From: Ignavibacteria bacterium
Lineage (GTDB): Bacteria; Bacteroidota; Ignavibacteria; Ignavibacteriales; SURF-24
Assembly (NCBI GenBank): GCA_025612375.1
Contig: JAAXKN010000008.1
Span: 62,001-126,000, forward strand
Length of the DNA stretch: 64,000 bases
Reading direction: 5' to 3'
Every line of letters starts with the position of its first letter. Positions within the stretch are counted from its first letter, which is position 1. A program made the translations under genes and the position numbers. Shown piece by piece: positions 29,243 through 37,886 of this stretch. The notes below the pieces were generated by a model. It saw only the letters and a list, made by a program, of their open reading frames with translations, did no database searches and was not told where the DNA came from.

Positions 29243-30373
29243 ATGAGAGCGCTTCTTTTTATCATTTCTATTTTATCCCTAGTCCCTGCTTATGCGCAGG
29301 ACTTAATAACCGAAGACAAGTCTTCAGAAGTTAAACTGATAGTTGATTCCGATCCTGCTGATGCAGAGGTTTATGTCGACGGCAAGTTATACGGCCTTAC
29401 ACCCTTAAGCGTCAAGGGGCTTGCGCCTGGTACATATGAAGTCCGGATCAAAAAAGAGCCGTTTAGCACTTTTACACAGAAAGTGGAATGCCCCGCTTTG
29501 GGCTACAAAGAGGTGTTCAGCGTCCTCAGCGGGAAATATGCCCTATTAAACCTGGAATCATCAGTCTCGGGTGCCGAAATTTTCCTGGGGGACTCACTCC
29601 TCGGCACGGCACCCCTCTTGAACGTGCGCATTCCCTTGGGCAGGCATGCTATTCGGGCTAAAACAAAAGATTATTTCGACTGGACCGCGGAGATAAATGC
29701 TTCCCCCACACAGTACAATTTCAAGGCAGTCATGAATTATATGTATGGGTACCTGTCGCTGGACAAAAGCCTGGAGGGAGCTCAGGTATCTATTGACGGC
29801 AAGAAAGTGGACGCCTCAGAGCTTAACAATTATAAGCTCGGAATGGGTGAGCACAAAATTGAAGTTAACCACTCCTCCTTCAGGATTCCCGCAGAAGAAG
29901 ATTTTCTTGTCGGCAGCGAGACAAGAAACAACGTGAAAATTGAATCCGGCTATTTTTCATTAAAAGCATTCTTCAGATCGCTTTTACTGCCGGGATTAGG
30001 GCAGTATAAGGATAACGCAAAGCTTAAGGGAATTTCAGTCTTTTCCGGAACACTCCTTTCCGGTATGCTGTGGCTCAGTTCAGAGCTTTCCAATTCGAAA
30101 AAGCTGAAAGAGTATAATGACACCAGGGATGAATATTCAAAGTCAAATTCCACGGCAAAAACCGCTGATGCTCATTACAGGCTCTTAAGCACTTACGATG
30201 CCGTAAAAAAGTCAAACAACATGAAAAATATTACAATGGGCGCTTTTATTGCCGTATATGCGTATAACGTTCTCGATGCACTCATTTTTCATTCCAGTGG
30301 GCAGCGCTTGATAATAACACAGGAAAAACCCCAGGGAAATTTGTTTAATATCGGCCTGAGCATGGCGCTTTAA
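29243..30373 (+). CDS. Exported PEGA-domain protein with C-terminal membrane segment (DUF5683-like)
   Basis: A 376-residue protein with a signal peptide (1-18, ending AYAQ). A PEGA domain is at about 30-85 (VDSDPADAEVYVDGKLYGLTPLSVKGLAPGTYEV cut short here), and one or two diverged copies follow to about 215. The C-terminal part (FRSLLLPGLGQYKDNAKLKG onward) with hydrophobic helices resembles DUF5683. PEGA domains are thought to bind the cell surface or polysaccharide. It lies 39 bp before the WD40 lipoprotein gene on the same strand, so the two are probably co-transcribed. Confidence 0.8.
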   Translation: MRALLFIISILSLVPAYAQDLITEDKSSEVKLIVDSDPADAEVYVDGKLYGLTPLSVKGLAPGTYEVRIKKEPFSTFTQKVECPALGYKEVFSVLSGKYALLNLESSVSGAEIFLGDSLLGTAPLLNVRIPLGRHAIRAKTKDYFDWTAEINASPTQYNFKAVMNYMYGYLSLDKSLEGAQVSIDGKKVDASELNNYKLGMGEHKIEVNHSSFRIPAEEDFLVGSETRNNVKIESGYFSLKAFFRSLLLPGLGQYKDNAKLKGISVFSGTLLSGMLWLSSELSNSKKLKEYNDTRDEYSKSNSTAKTADAHYRLLSTYDAVKKSNNMKNITMGAFIAVYAYNVLDALIFHSSGQRLIITQEKPQGNLFNIGLSMAL

Positions 30374-30412
30374 CATTAAAAAAAGATTTTTATATAAGCT
30401 GAAAAAACAACT

Positions 30413-31717
30413 ATGGAAAGAAAACATTTTTTTACTGCAGCAGTTTTAATTTTGACCTTTGCAGTCTCGGGCTGCACTGAAATTACTCCGCCTGAATTTA
30501 ATAACGCCAGCGATCCACTCTTGGCTTCTTATCCTGTGCCTGTACCTTCTGCTCTTATGGCCTCTCTCCGCAGCTCTACGGAAGTGGTCCTGGAATGGGG
30601 CTCTGTATGGACTTATGAAAAGGGATGCATTGTGGAAAGATCCATCAATGGCGGATCGTTTGAAAAGATTGCCGATCTGCCGGCATTTTCAACTGAGTAC
30701 GTCGATTCCGGACTCGACACGACTAAAAACTACTCCTACAGGGTAAAGAGGTTTTCAGACATCTCAGAAAGCAAATATTCCAGAGTTGCAATGCTGCAGG
30801 CACCGCTTAAAGGCGCATTAAGAATGAAACCGATTTCAAGCTCAACCTATAACACCGGGGTTTTCTCACACAACCAGAATTTTCTGGCCACATATTACAA
30901 CAATAAATCCGGTCAGATCGTTTTCTGGAAAGCGCCGCAGTATACAGTCGATAATTTTATCAGCTATACTGGGAAACCTATAAAAACGATGTCCTTCAGT
31001 CCCAACGACAAACTGCTTGCCTGCGGCAGCCCTGATGACTACACCGTCTATATCTACGACATGAACTCCAAGACACTTCATAATTCAATAAAAGGAATTA
31101 CGGGCGGAATTACGTCAATCGGCTTCAGTCCGGATGGAAAATTCCTGGCCGTGGCATTACTGAGCCGTGATATTCTGATATATAACACAAGCTCCTGGAC
31201 CCTTTCATATACTCTGAGCCGGCATTCAAGCAACGTTAACGCGCTTTGCTTCAGTCCCGACGGTTTGCTCATGGCCAGCGGGAGCGCCGACGGAATGGTT
31301 ATCCTCTGGAATACTTCCGACTGGACGGCCGTAAGGACATTTTCTACGGGTGAAAGTAACGTAAAGTGTCTTACATTCAGCCCCGACGGTCAGATAATTG
31401 CCGCCGCGGCAGGAATGAACTACTACCAGTTTGAGACTTCTACGGGCAATAAGCTCAGAAGCATTTCTTCCGGCAGTAATGCAGCACTTACTGTTACATT
31501 CTCAAATGACGGGAAAAGATTTGCCGGAACCTGCGGCACGGGTGTGTCCATTTTCGATTCAAATTACCAGCTGATACCTCTGGATTTCGGGGGCGCTTCA
31601 ACCTCAACGTATTCTTTCAAAAGCGTTCTGGCTGCCCCGGGTGACGGGCTTTTTATAACTCTGGGATATCCTGTTGTTCTCTGGGCACCGGGAAACTGGA
31701 CGATAAGCTATCTGTAG
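30413..31717 (+). CDS. WD40-repeat lipoprotein with fibronectin-like domain
   Basis: A 434-residue protein with a type II signal peptide; the lipobox is AVSGC with Cys21 as the acylated residue. A fibronectin type III-like domain (about 40-125) is followed by WD40 propeller blades marked by repeated FSPDG motifs (for example SIGFSPDGKFLAVA, ALCFSPDGLLMASGSADGMVILW). The protein probably sits on the periplasmic or outer face of a membrane as a binding scaffold. Function is not known. Confidence 0.87.
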   Translation: MERKHFFTAAVLILTFAVSGCTEITPPEFNNASDPLLASYPVPVPSALMASLRSSTEVVLEWGSVWTYEKGCIVERSINGGSFEKIADLPAFSTEYVDSGLDTTKNYSYRVKRFSDISESKYSRVAMLQAPLKGALRMKPISSSTYNTGVFSHNQNFLATYYNNKSGQIVFWKAPQYTVDNFISYTGKPIKTMSFSPNDKLLACGSPDDYTVYIYDMNSKTLHNSIKGITGGITSIGFSPDGKFLAVALLSRDILIYNTSSWTLSYTLSRHSSNVNALCFSPDGLLMASGSADGMVILWNTSDWTAVRTFSTGESNVKCLTFSPDGQIIAAAAGMNYYQFETSTGNKLRSISSGSNAALTVTFSNDGKRFAGTCGTGVSIFDSNYQLIPLDFGGASTSTYSFKSVLAAPGDGLFITLGYPVVLWAPGNWTISYL

Positions 31718-31746
31718 TCTTGCATCTGAAGTCTGGCAGCAGAAGC

Positions 31747-33219
31747 TTAGTAGCTGAATATGTGGCTCTGCCACGGATTTAAGTCTATAAATAATCCTGT
31801 GTGGAAGACCTCCTCGGCACTTCTCCAGTACTCCATGTCGTGCAGGAGGTCCGTAATCTCAAAGTGATCTTCGTAGCCTCTTACGTCCAGCTTTATTCTT
31901 GACTGGGAGTGGAATTCAGAGAAGTTTATGACAACAAGGCGCTTTTCTTCCCCCATGGTCCACTGCCAGGCAAGTATATTCCTGCAGGTATCGTTCTCGC
32001 TCCAGGCCGGAAGCACATCCAGAAGCTTCCATTGGCCTTCCTGGAATATTTCTGACTTTGTAATTGTGAGGAGCTTATCGTAAAAGTCCACTATGCACTC
32101 TACCGGGCGCTCCTGTTGCTCGCGCCCTAGCTGGACCGGGAGTTTAATTCTTCTGCCTTCAAACTGGCCGTCAAAATAAAACCTCATTCCCTGAATTGTG
32201 CTTATAATTATGGCGGCTGCCTGAGCTTTGTGCTTGCCCATTACAGCGTAGGAACGTTCTTCATCGTGATTTTCAATAAACCTTACCGATTTTGCCTGGT
32301 AATCTGGTTCAGCCATAAGGTGCAGCTTTATCTCCGGCACATTTCCCGACAAAATGCGGTCTGTGAGCTTCTTATCGTAAGTATAATCAAAGCCCAGCTG
32401 CTGAAGCTCCCATTCAAGATCCCAGTAGGCCTCAGCCATAAAGATGAAATCGGGGTACTTTTCCTTTACTTTTTCAATTGCATACTTCCAGAACTTCCGG
32501 GCAGGTTTTTGAAACCCCATTTTACTCAGTGTGCCGCGCCAGGTATTATAGAAAACATTCTCCAGTGGGAGCATTGCCATGTCGCACCGGACGCCGTCGC
32601 ACAGGCCGGCAATTTTCAAGAGCCGTTCCGTCATAAATTCAACTGCCTCGGGACTGAAATAGTTGACCTGTGCCGTATCTTCCCATGCCGGGAAGAACGG
32701 GTCGCGCCCGTGTGCAAATATCCTGTCTTTCCCCTCGGGCTTAAAGTAGGTGTGGCTGTCGCGCCCGAAAATATCCTCGTCGGCCTGCAGGAAAATTTCC
32801 GGGTTCGTGTCCAGAAGGTGCGAATCTGCGCTGAAGTGGTTTGGAATAAAGTCCAGAAAGAGCTTTAAGCCCATATTGTTCAGCTTTTTCCTTAAATTTA
32901 TGAGGGCGTCCTCACGTCCAAGTTCAGGGCTTATGGTATAATCGTCAAGTGCATATGGCGAGCCTATGACGTCACTTTCTTTCCAGTTTCTGAGACCCTT
33001 GTCGTAGTTCCGGATGAGAAAATCCTTAAAGCAGCACCTGGGGATTAACGAGGGGCAGGTTTTCCATACACCCATCAGCCATACTATGTCCATTCCCTTT
33101 TCGGAAAGGTTACTCCACACCTCTTCGGGAATGCTCTCTAAGGGGGCTTTCCCTTCCTGGCCGTTAAACTTTTTAATCCAAACGCGAGTATTTATTTCGT
33201 AAAGTTTAGGATTATGCAA
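31747..33219 (-). CDS. Alpha-amylase family glycoside hydrolase (GH13)
   Basis: A 490-residue GH13 enzyme without a signal peptide, so intracellular. The conserved regions are present: DFIPNH near 123, the nucleophile Asp213 in GVRCDMA, the acid/base Glu263 in MAEAYWD and Asp319 in IENHDEER. Substrate could be maltodextrin, glycogen or trehalose-type sugars; the odd opening YEINTRVWIKKF is shared with intracellular members of the family. It is convergent with the WD40 lipoprotein gene with only 29 bp between. Confidence 0.9.
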   Translation of the reverse strand: MHNPKLYEINTRVWIKKFNGQEGKAPLESIPEEVWSNLSEKGMDIVWLMGVWKTCPSLIPRCCFKDFLIRNYDKGLRNWKESDVIGSPYALDDYTISPELGREDALINLRKKLNNMGLKLFLDFIPNHFSADSHLLDTNPEIFLQADEDIFGRDSHTYFKPEGKDRIFAHGRDPFFPAWEDTAQVNYFSPEAVEFMTERLLKIAGLCDGVRCDMAMLPLENVFYNTWRGTLSKMGFQKPARKFWKYAIEKVKEKYPDFIFMAEAYWDLEWELQQLGFDYTYDKKLTDRILSGNVPEIKLHLMAEPDYQAKSVRFIENHDEERSYAVMGKHKAQAAAIIISTIQGMRFYFDGQFEGRRIKLPVQLGREQQERPVECIVDFYDKLLTITKSEIFQEGQWKLLDVLPAWSENDTCRNILAWQWTMGEEKRLVVINFSEFHSQSRIKLDVRGYEDHFEITDLLHDMEYWRSAEEVFHTGLFIDLNPWQSHIFSY

Positions 33220-33305
33220 ATCTCTTGTATTCCTCTCAATTAAGTAATCTGACTTTAAGAAAAGCCCGATTATTCACGCTATCGGTCTAAAACACTCTGC
33301 CTTAG

Positions 33306-35282
33306 TTATGTGCTTTCTTTCTGAATCAGCTTTTTTTCTTCAAGCAGGTAATTCCTGGCTTTCATCAGGCGCAGAATTTCATTTTCATCGGCAGAGTTCT
33401 TAATGTTATTATAATTTATTTTAAGTTCTTTATCTATCCTGAAAAGACGGAACTGTTTTATAGTATCCCTGGCGTAACGTATGAGGTTCTGGCTTTCATC
33501 GTCCCCAGGGTTGATTTCCTCCCAGGTTCTGCTTATAGAATGCTTTTCCATGGACATATTAATTACGAACTGTTTTGTCTTCTCGTCCTCAATCTTGTCA
33601 ATCAGGGCGCCCGGAAGTACATCCTCACCGCTCTGGAAGGTGTCGTAGACCAGCTCTGCCAGGTATTGCGACATTGGTTCGGTAAAATCTTCAGGTGTAA
33701 GATGGTTAAAAATATACTTAATTATCTTCTTTTCTCCCTCAAACAATAGCCCTATGATCTCTTTTTCCACGGGTGAGGCCTCGGGAGCTGCCGGTTCCTG
33801 CTTTTTCCTTAGGGCCTCCGGCAGGCTGCTCTGAGGGAAATTATCCGCGGGAGAGTAATCATCCTGGGAAAACTCACCCTGTGAAAAATAACTCTCGGGA
33901 AAACTCTCCTGCGTGGAATTATTATGCTGAAAACTATCCTGCGGAGCCTGCCTTGAGGCCTGATGAACTCTTGAAGGCGAGGAAGAGCTTTTTTTCAGCT
34001 TTTCCAGCTCTGATTCCAGGAGTTTTTCACGCAGGTTGAATTTCTTTGCTATGGATTTAATAAGGAGGTTTCTCTTCAGCTCGTCGTTGACGTAAGAAGC
34101 CGACTGAACGAGCTCCCGGAGGGCTTTTGTCTGCTCTTCGGGATCATTGAACATCCCTTTTTTTTCATACTGAAGAGTCTGGTACTCAAGAAAGTTCAGC
34201 GCTCTTTTCATTTGCTCTTCAAAAGCCTGACGCCCCATATTGTGAATATAGGAATCGGGATCCTCTCCGTCGGGAAGCTCGGCTATTTTGACCTCAAAAT
34301 TCTGTTTTAGCAGGATTTCAATACTTCTAAGGGAGGCCTTTACGCCTGCGGGATCCGAGTCGTAGAAAACAACGATGTTTTTCGTGTAGCGTGAGAGCAT
34401 CTGTGCCTGCTCTTCTGTAAGGGCCGTGCCGCAGGAAGCCACAACGTTTTTAACCCCGTGCTGGAAAAGGGAGATCAAATCCAGGTAGCCTTCCACCAGG
34501 ATTGCCTTGTCGAGCTTTCTAATCTCGTCTTTGGAATGATAGAGCCCGTAGAGCGTTTTCCTCTTAAAATAAACGGGGGATTCAGGAGAATTGAGGTATT
34601 TGGCCAGGTTGGGGTTTTTCTCCATAATGCGCCCGCCGAATGCTATTACGCGCCCGTTGGGAGAAAATATCGGGAATATTATTCTGTCACGGAACTTATC
34701 GTAATAGTTGCTCCCGTCTTTTTTATCTATAAGTCCCAGCTGCTGCGCTTTTTCCAGCTCAACATTATTGCTCTTTGCATGCCTAAGGAATCCGTCCCAT
34801 TCTGGCAGGGCGTAACCGAGGCCGAAGGCACGCTGAGTCTGTAAATTTATCTTTCTTCCCGCAAAGTACTTCCTTGCGGCTTCACCCAGAGGGCTATGAA
34901 GGAGGTTACCGGAGAAAAACTTTGCCGCCAGGGTGTTGATGTCATAAAGCACCTCCATTTCCGATTGCTTTTCGGTATGGACATTTTCATTGGTATCGAG
35001 TATAATTCCTGAGCGTTTGGCAATCTCCTGCACGGCTTCGACGAAGGAGATGCTTTCATAATCCATGAGGAACTTAAATACGTTGCCGCCGGCATGGCAC
35101 CCGAAACAGTGGTATATCTGCTTTTCGCTGCTGACAATAAAGGACGGGGTTTTTTCCTGATGAAAAGGGCAGAGGCCCAGATAGTTTTTACCCCTCTTCT
35201 TTAACTGAACAAATTCTGAAATTACGTCTACTATGCTTATAGAGGAACGGACTTCCTCTATCTTGTGCTCTGGAATTATCAT
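33306..35282 (-). CDS. dnaG: DNA primase
   Basis: A 658-residue replication primase. The CHC2 zinc ligands are Cys38, His41, Cys59 and Cys62. The catalytic core has FGGRIME and the Toprim VVFYDSDPAG. A low-complexity Ser/Gln/Pro-rich linker (about 435-505) precedes the helicase-binding C-terminal domain. No rpoD or rpsU neighbour is seen, so the classical macromolecular synthesis operon is not kept on the visible side. Confidence 0.96.
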   Translation of the reverse strand: MIIPEHKIEEVRSSISIVDVISEFVQLKKRGKNYLGLCPFHQEKTPSFIVSSEKQIYHCFGCHAGGNVFKFLMDYESISFVEAVQEIAKRSGIILDTNENVHTEKQSEMEVLYDINTLAAKFFSGNLLHSPLGEAARKYFAGRKINLQTQRAFGLGYALPEWDGFLRHAKSNNVELEKAQQLGLIDKKDGSNYYDKFRDRIIFPIFSPNGRVIAFGGRIMEKNPNLAKYLNSPESPVYFKRKTLYGLYHSKDEIRKLDKAILVEGYLDLISLFQHGVKNVVASCGTALTEEQAQMLSRYTKNIVVFYDSDPAGVKASLRSIEILLKQNFEVKIAELPDGEDPDSYIHNMGRQAFEEQMKRALNFLEYQTLQYEKKGMFNDPEEQTKALRELVQSASYVNDELKRNLLIKSIAKKFNLREKLLESELEKLKKSSSSPSRVHQASRQAPQDSFQHNNSTQESFPESYFSQGEFSQDDYSPADNFPQSSLPEALRKKQEPAAPEASPVEKEIIGLLFEGEKKIIKYIFNHLTPEDFTEPMSQYLAELVYDTFQSGEDVLPGALIDKIEDEKTKQFVINMSMEKHSISRTWEEINPGDDESQNLIRYARDTIKQFRLFRIDKELKINYNNIKNSADENEILRLMKARNYLLEEKKLIQKEST

Positions 35283-35517
35283 AAAATTAAATTAGGTTTC
35301 ATGGCTTTTTGTGTCGTAGCATGCGGCAAACTATTAATAACGTTCCATAGTAAAATAATCTAATCGACGCTTACAATCCATAAATTAATGAAATAAAAAT
35401 GTGCGCGAATCCACCCCGGGCTCCATTGAGAAGCTTATATGCGTTTGGCTAATTGACTGCTCTTCATTATATTCAGGTTTGATTTTATGATGTATTAATA
35501 TCTTAAGAGATAGACGG

Positions 35518-36105
35518 ATGGATCCAATAAATATACTCCTGGGACTGAATTTAATTGCCACTTTAGGGGCAAATATGGGCGGGGCAAAAAAAGGCTTCAG
35601 AAGCGCCATTACGGTTGTAAAGGAACGCCCGAAGACATTCCTTCAGAACTTGCCTCCGAACGTTTCGCTCATTGTGCTCGTCTTTACAATCGTCTCAATT
35701 TTTCAGATCGGAACGCTTTCTTACGGAAAGTACCCCACGCTTAACTCGCTTCGCCTTTTCGGCCTGTTTTTTAACGTGGCATTCTCATGGTTCCAGGTAT
35801 GGGCTTATAAGTCGATGGGTGAAAGCTATTCACAGGATATTTTAATTACTAAAAATCATGAGCTCGTAACCAAAGGCCCTTTTAAGGTTGTAAGACACCC
35901 GCAGTATCTGGGACAGATACTTACGGACCTGGGGGCAGCCCTTGCACTTCTGAGCTATATTGTTCTGCCGCTGGTGCTTTTTCTGGAGGTCCCCCTTCTT
36001 ATACTAAGGGCAAGAGAAGAAGACAGGCTGCTTGCTAAACACTTTAAGGAAAAATATGATGACTACAGAAAAAAGACAGGATTTCTGCTTCCTTTTATTG
36101 GATAA
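35518..36105 (+). CDS. Isoprenylcysteine carboxyl methyltransferase-family membrane protein
   Basis: A 195-residue membrane protein with four or so hydrophobic segments. The C-terminal block GPFKVVRHPQYLGQIL (about 120-135) followed by LRAREEDRLLAKHFKEKYDDYRKK is the ICMT/PEMT-like methyltransferase signature that binds AdoMet. Bacterial substrates are mostly unknown and may be lipids. It ends 18 bp before the amidase gene on the same strand. Confidence 0.85.
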   Translation: MDPINILLGLNLIATLGANMGGAKKGFRSAITVVKERPKTFLQNLPPNVSLIVLVFTIVSIFQIGTLSYGKYPTLNSLRLFGLFFNVAFSWFQVWAYKSMGESYSQDILITKNHELVTKGPFKVVRHPQYLGQILTDLGAALALLSYIVLPLVLFLEVPLLILRAREEDRLLAKHFKEKYDDYRKKTGFLLPFIG

Positions 36106-36123
36106 AATGAGGAATACGTACCG

Positions 36124-37815
36124 ATGAGAATGAGGCTTTTGTTATTTTCTATCCTTATTGCTGCCCAGAGCATACTCGCGCAGGGAAGTATTACCTTCAG
36201 TTCCCGCCAGGGACAGGTAAAAGACCTTAAATCAATTAATAAAAAAGGCGTTGAATTTATTTCTGTCCGTGATCTTGCCTCGGCACTTAAAGCCACGGTT
36301 TTCTTTAATCCCTCAAACGGAAAAATTGAAGTCGGGTTCGGCAGCTCTACACTAAAACTGACCTCCGGCAGCAAGTTCATTGTGCTGATTAATAAATCAG
36401 ACGGCAGCCAGGAAGTAAAACAGATCCCTCTTCCCGTCATTCAGGAAAATAACGACTTGTTCGTTCCCTTTGAATTCTGCAGCGCTATCTTCTCATCTGC
36501 AAGCAAGGACAATCTGACCTTCAATACAAAGCTTAGTGAAATTACCGAGGGGAGTAAGGGGTCTGAGTACAAAGAAACAGAAAAACCTCTTCTTGTAAAA
36601 AACGAGAATGAAAAGAAGGAAGAGATTAAAAAAGAAGAAACTAAAAAAGAAACGCCTGAAAAGAAGTCTGAGACTGAAAAGAAAACCAAAACTGAAAAGA
36701 AAACTGAGACTGAAAAGAAGACTGAAACAGAAAGTTTAGATTCAAAATACGATATTCAGATGGTCTCTATAGAGACTAAATCAAACGGAACTTTAATAAA
36801 TATAAAATCGAAGAAAAAGATCGGACGCTACAGCAGCACAATAAAAGACGGCACGTTGTATCTGAATATACTTGGCTTGAGCGCCGATGAAAATAAAATT
36901 GAAAGCCTGAAACCGGAAGGGCTCGTAAAAAAGATCAATGTAAAAAAAGTCGGATCAAACACACAGATGGAGTTCTCTTTAGCCGACGGGTATTCAAAGT
37001 CGGAAACATTCCCCGGTGAGAACGGCCAGGCACTCCTTATTACAATTCACAACAAACTTCTCTCCAAAATGTCTTCCACGCAGGAAAAGCAGAAGGAGAG
37101 ATGGACTCTTAACACTGTTGTAATTGATGCCGGCCACGGCGGAAAAGATCCCGGTACAATTGGCGTTGACGGCGTAAAGGAAAAGGAGATCAATCTTGCA
37201 ATTGCACTCAGGCTCGGGAAAATGATCCAGGAGAACATGGAAGACGTTAAGGTGGTCTATACACGCTCGAAGGATAACTTTGTTGAGCTTTACAAGCGCG
37301 GTAAAATAGCAAACGAGAATAACGGAAACCTTTTTATCTCAATCCACTGCAATGCCACGCCTCAGAAACCTTCAGGCGCAAACGGCTTTGAGATTTACCT
37401 TTTAAGACCCGGAAGAACAAAAGAGGCCATATCGATAGCCGAAAGGGAAAACAGCGTAATTCAGTATGAGGACAACCGCTCGCACTACCAGAAACTGACG
37501 GACGAGAACTTTATACTTGTTACAATGGCTCACTCCTCGTATATGCGCTATTCAGAACAGTTCTCGGATATGTTAAATAAACAGTTTAACCATGACCTTG
37601 AAGTCTCATCCAACGGCGTCAAGCAGGCGGGCTTCTACGTGCTTGTTGGGGCATCCATGCCGAGCGTTCTGGTGGAGACGGGATTTCTTTCAAACAGAAA
37701 AGACGCCTCATACTTAAAGAGCAAACAGGGGCAGGGCAATATTGCTGAATCGATCTTTAAGGCCATAAAATCTTTTAAGTCGGAATACGACAAGGTAATT
37801 CAGGCGGGATTGTAA
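36124..37815 (+). CDS. Exported N-acetylmuramoyl-L-alanine amidase (amidase_3) with AMIN-like domain
   Basis: A 563-residue peptidoglycan amidase with a signal peptide (1-20). A copper-amine-oxidase-N-like domain (about 25-135) is followed by a Lys/Glu/Thr-rich repetitive linker (about 155-210), an AMIN-like beta domain (about 215-310) and the zinc amidase domain from VVIDAGHGGKDPG (about 337) to the end. Catalytic features include the first His in DAGHGG, KEKEINLAIA with its Glu, ISIHCNA, and VLVETGFLSN. It cleaves the amide between MurNAc and L-Ala, likely for cell separation. Confidence 0.92.
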   Translation: MRMRLLLFSILIAAQSILAQGSITFSSRQGQVKDLKSINKKGVEFISVRDLASALKATVFFNPSNGKIEVGFGSSTLKLTSGSKFIVLINKSDGSQEVKQIPLPVIQENNDLFVPFEFCSAIFSSASKDNLTFNTKLSEITEGSKGSEYKETEKPLLVKNENEKKEEIKKEETKKETPEKKSETEKKTKTEKKTETEKKTETESLDSKYDIQMVSIETKSNGTLINIKSKKKIGRYSSTIKDGTLYLNILGLSADENKIESLKPEGLVKKINVKKVGSNTQMEFSLADGYSKSETFPGENGQALLITIHNKLLSKMSSTQEKQKERWTLNTVVIDAGHGGKDPGTIGVDGVKEKEINLAIALRLGKMIQENMEDVKVVYTRSKDNFVELYKRGKIANENNGNLFISIHCNATPQKPSGANGFEIYLLRPGRTKEAISIAERENSVIQYEDNRSHYQKLTDENFILVTMAHSSYMRYSEQFSDMLNKQFNHDLEVSSNGVKQAGFYVLVGASMPSVLVETGFLSNRKDASYLKSKQGQGNIAESIFKAIKSFKSEYDKVIQAGL

Positions 37816-37820
37816 GGGAT

Positions 37821-37863
37821 TAAAAAGAAAAAGGGACAGAAGTTTTTAATTCCTCTGCCCCTT
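37821..37863 (-). terminator. Terminator of carAB, possibly bidirectional
   Basis: A 12-bp stem with two mismatches (37831-37842 with 37852-37863) is followed on the minus strand by a T-rich run (complement of 37821-37830). It lies between the convergent amidase and carB genes. Confidence 0.62.
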
Positions 37864-37886
37864 ATTCCGTTTCATTTATTTATTTT

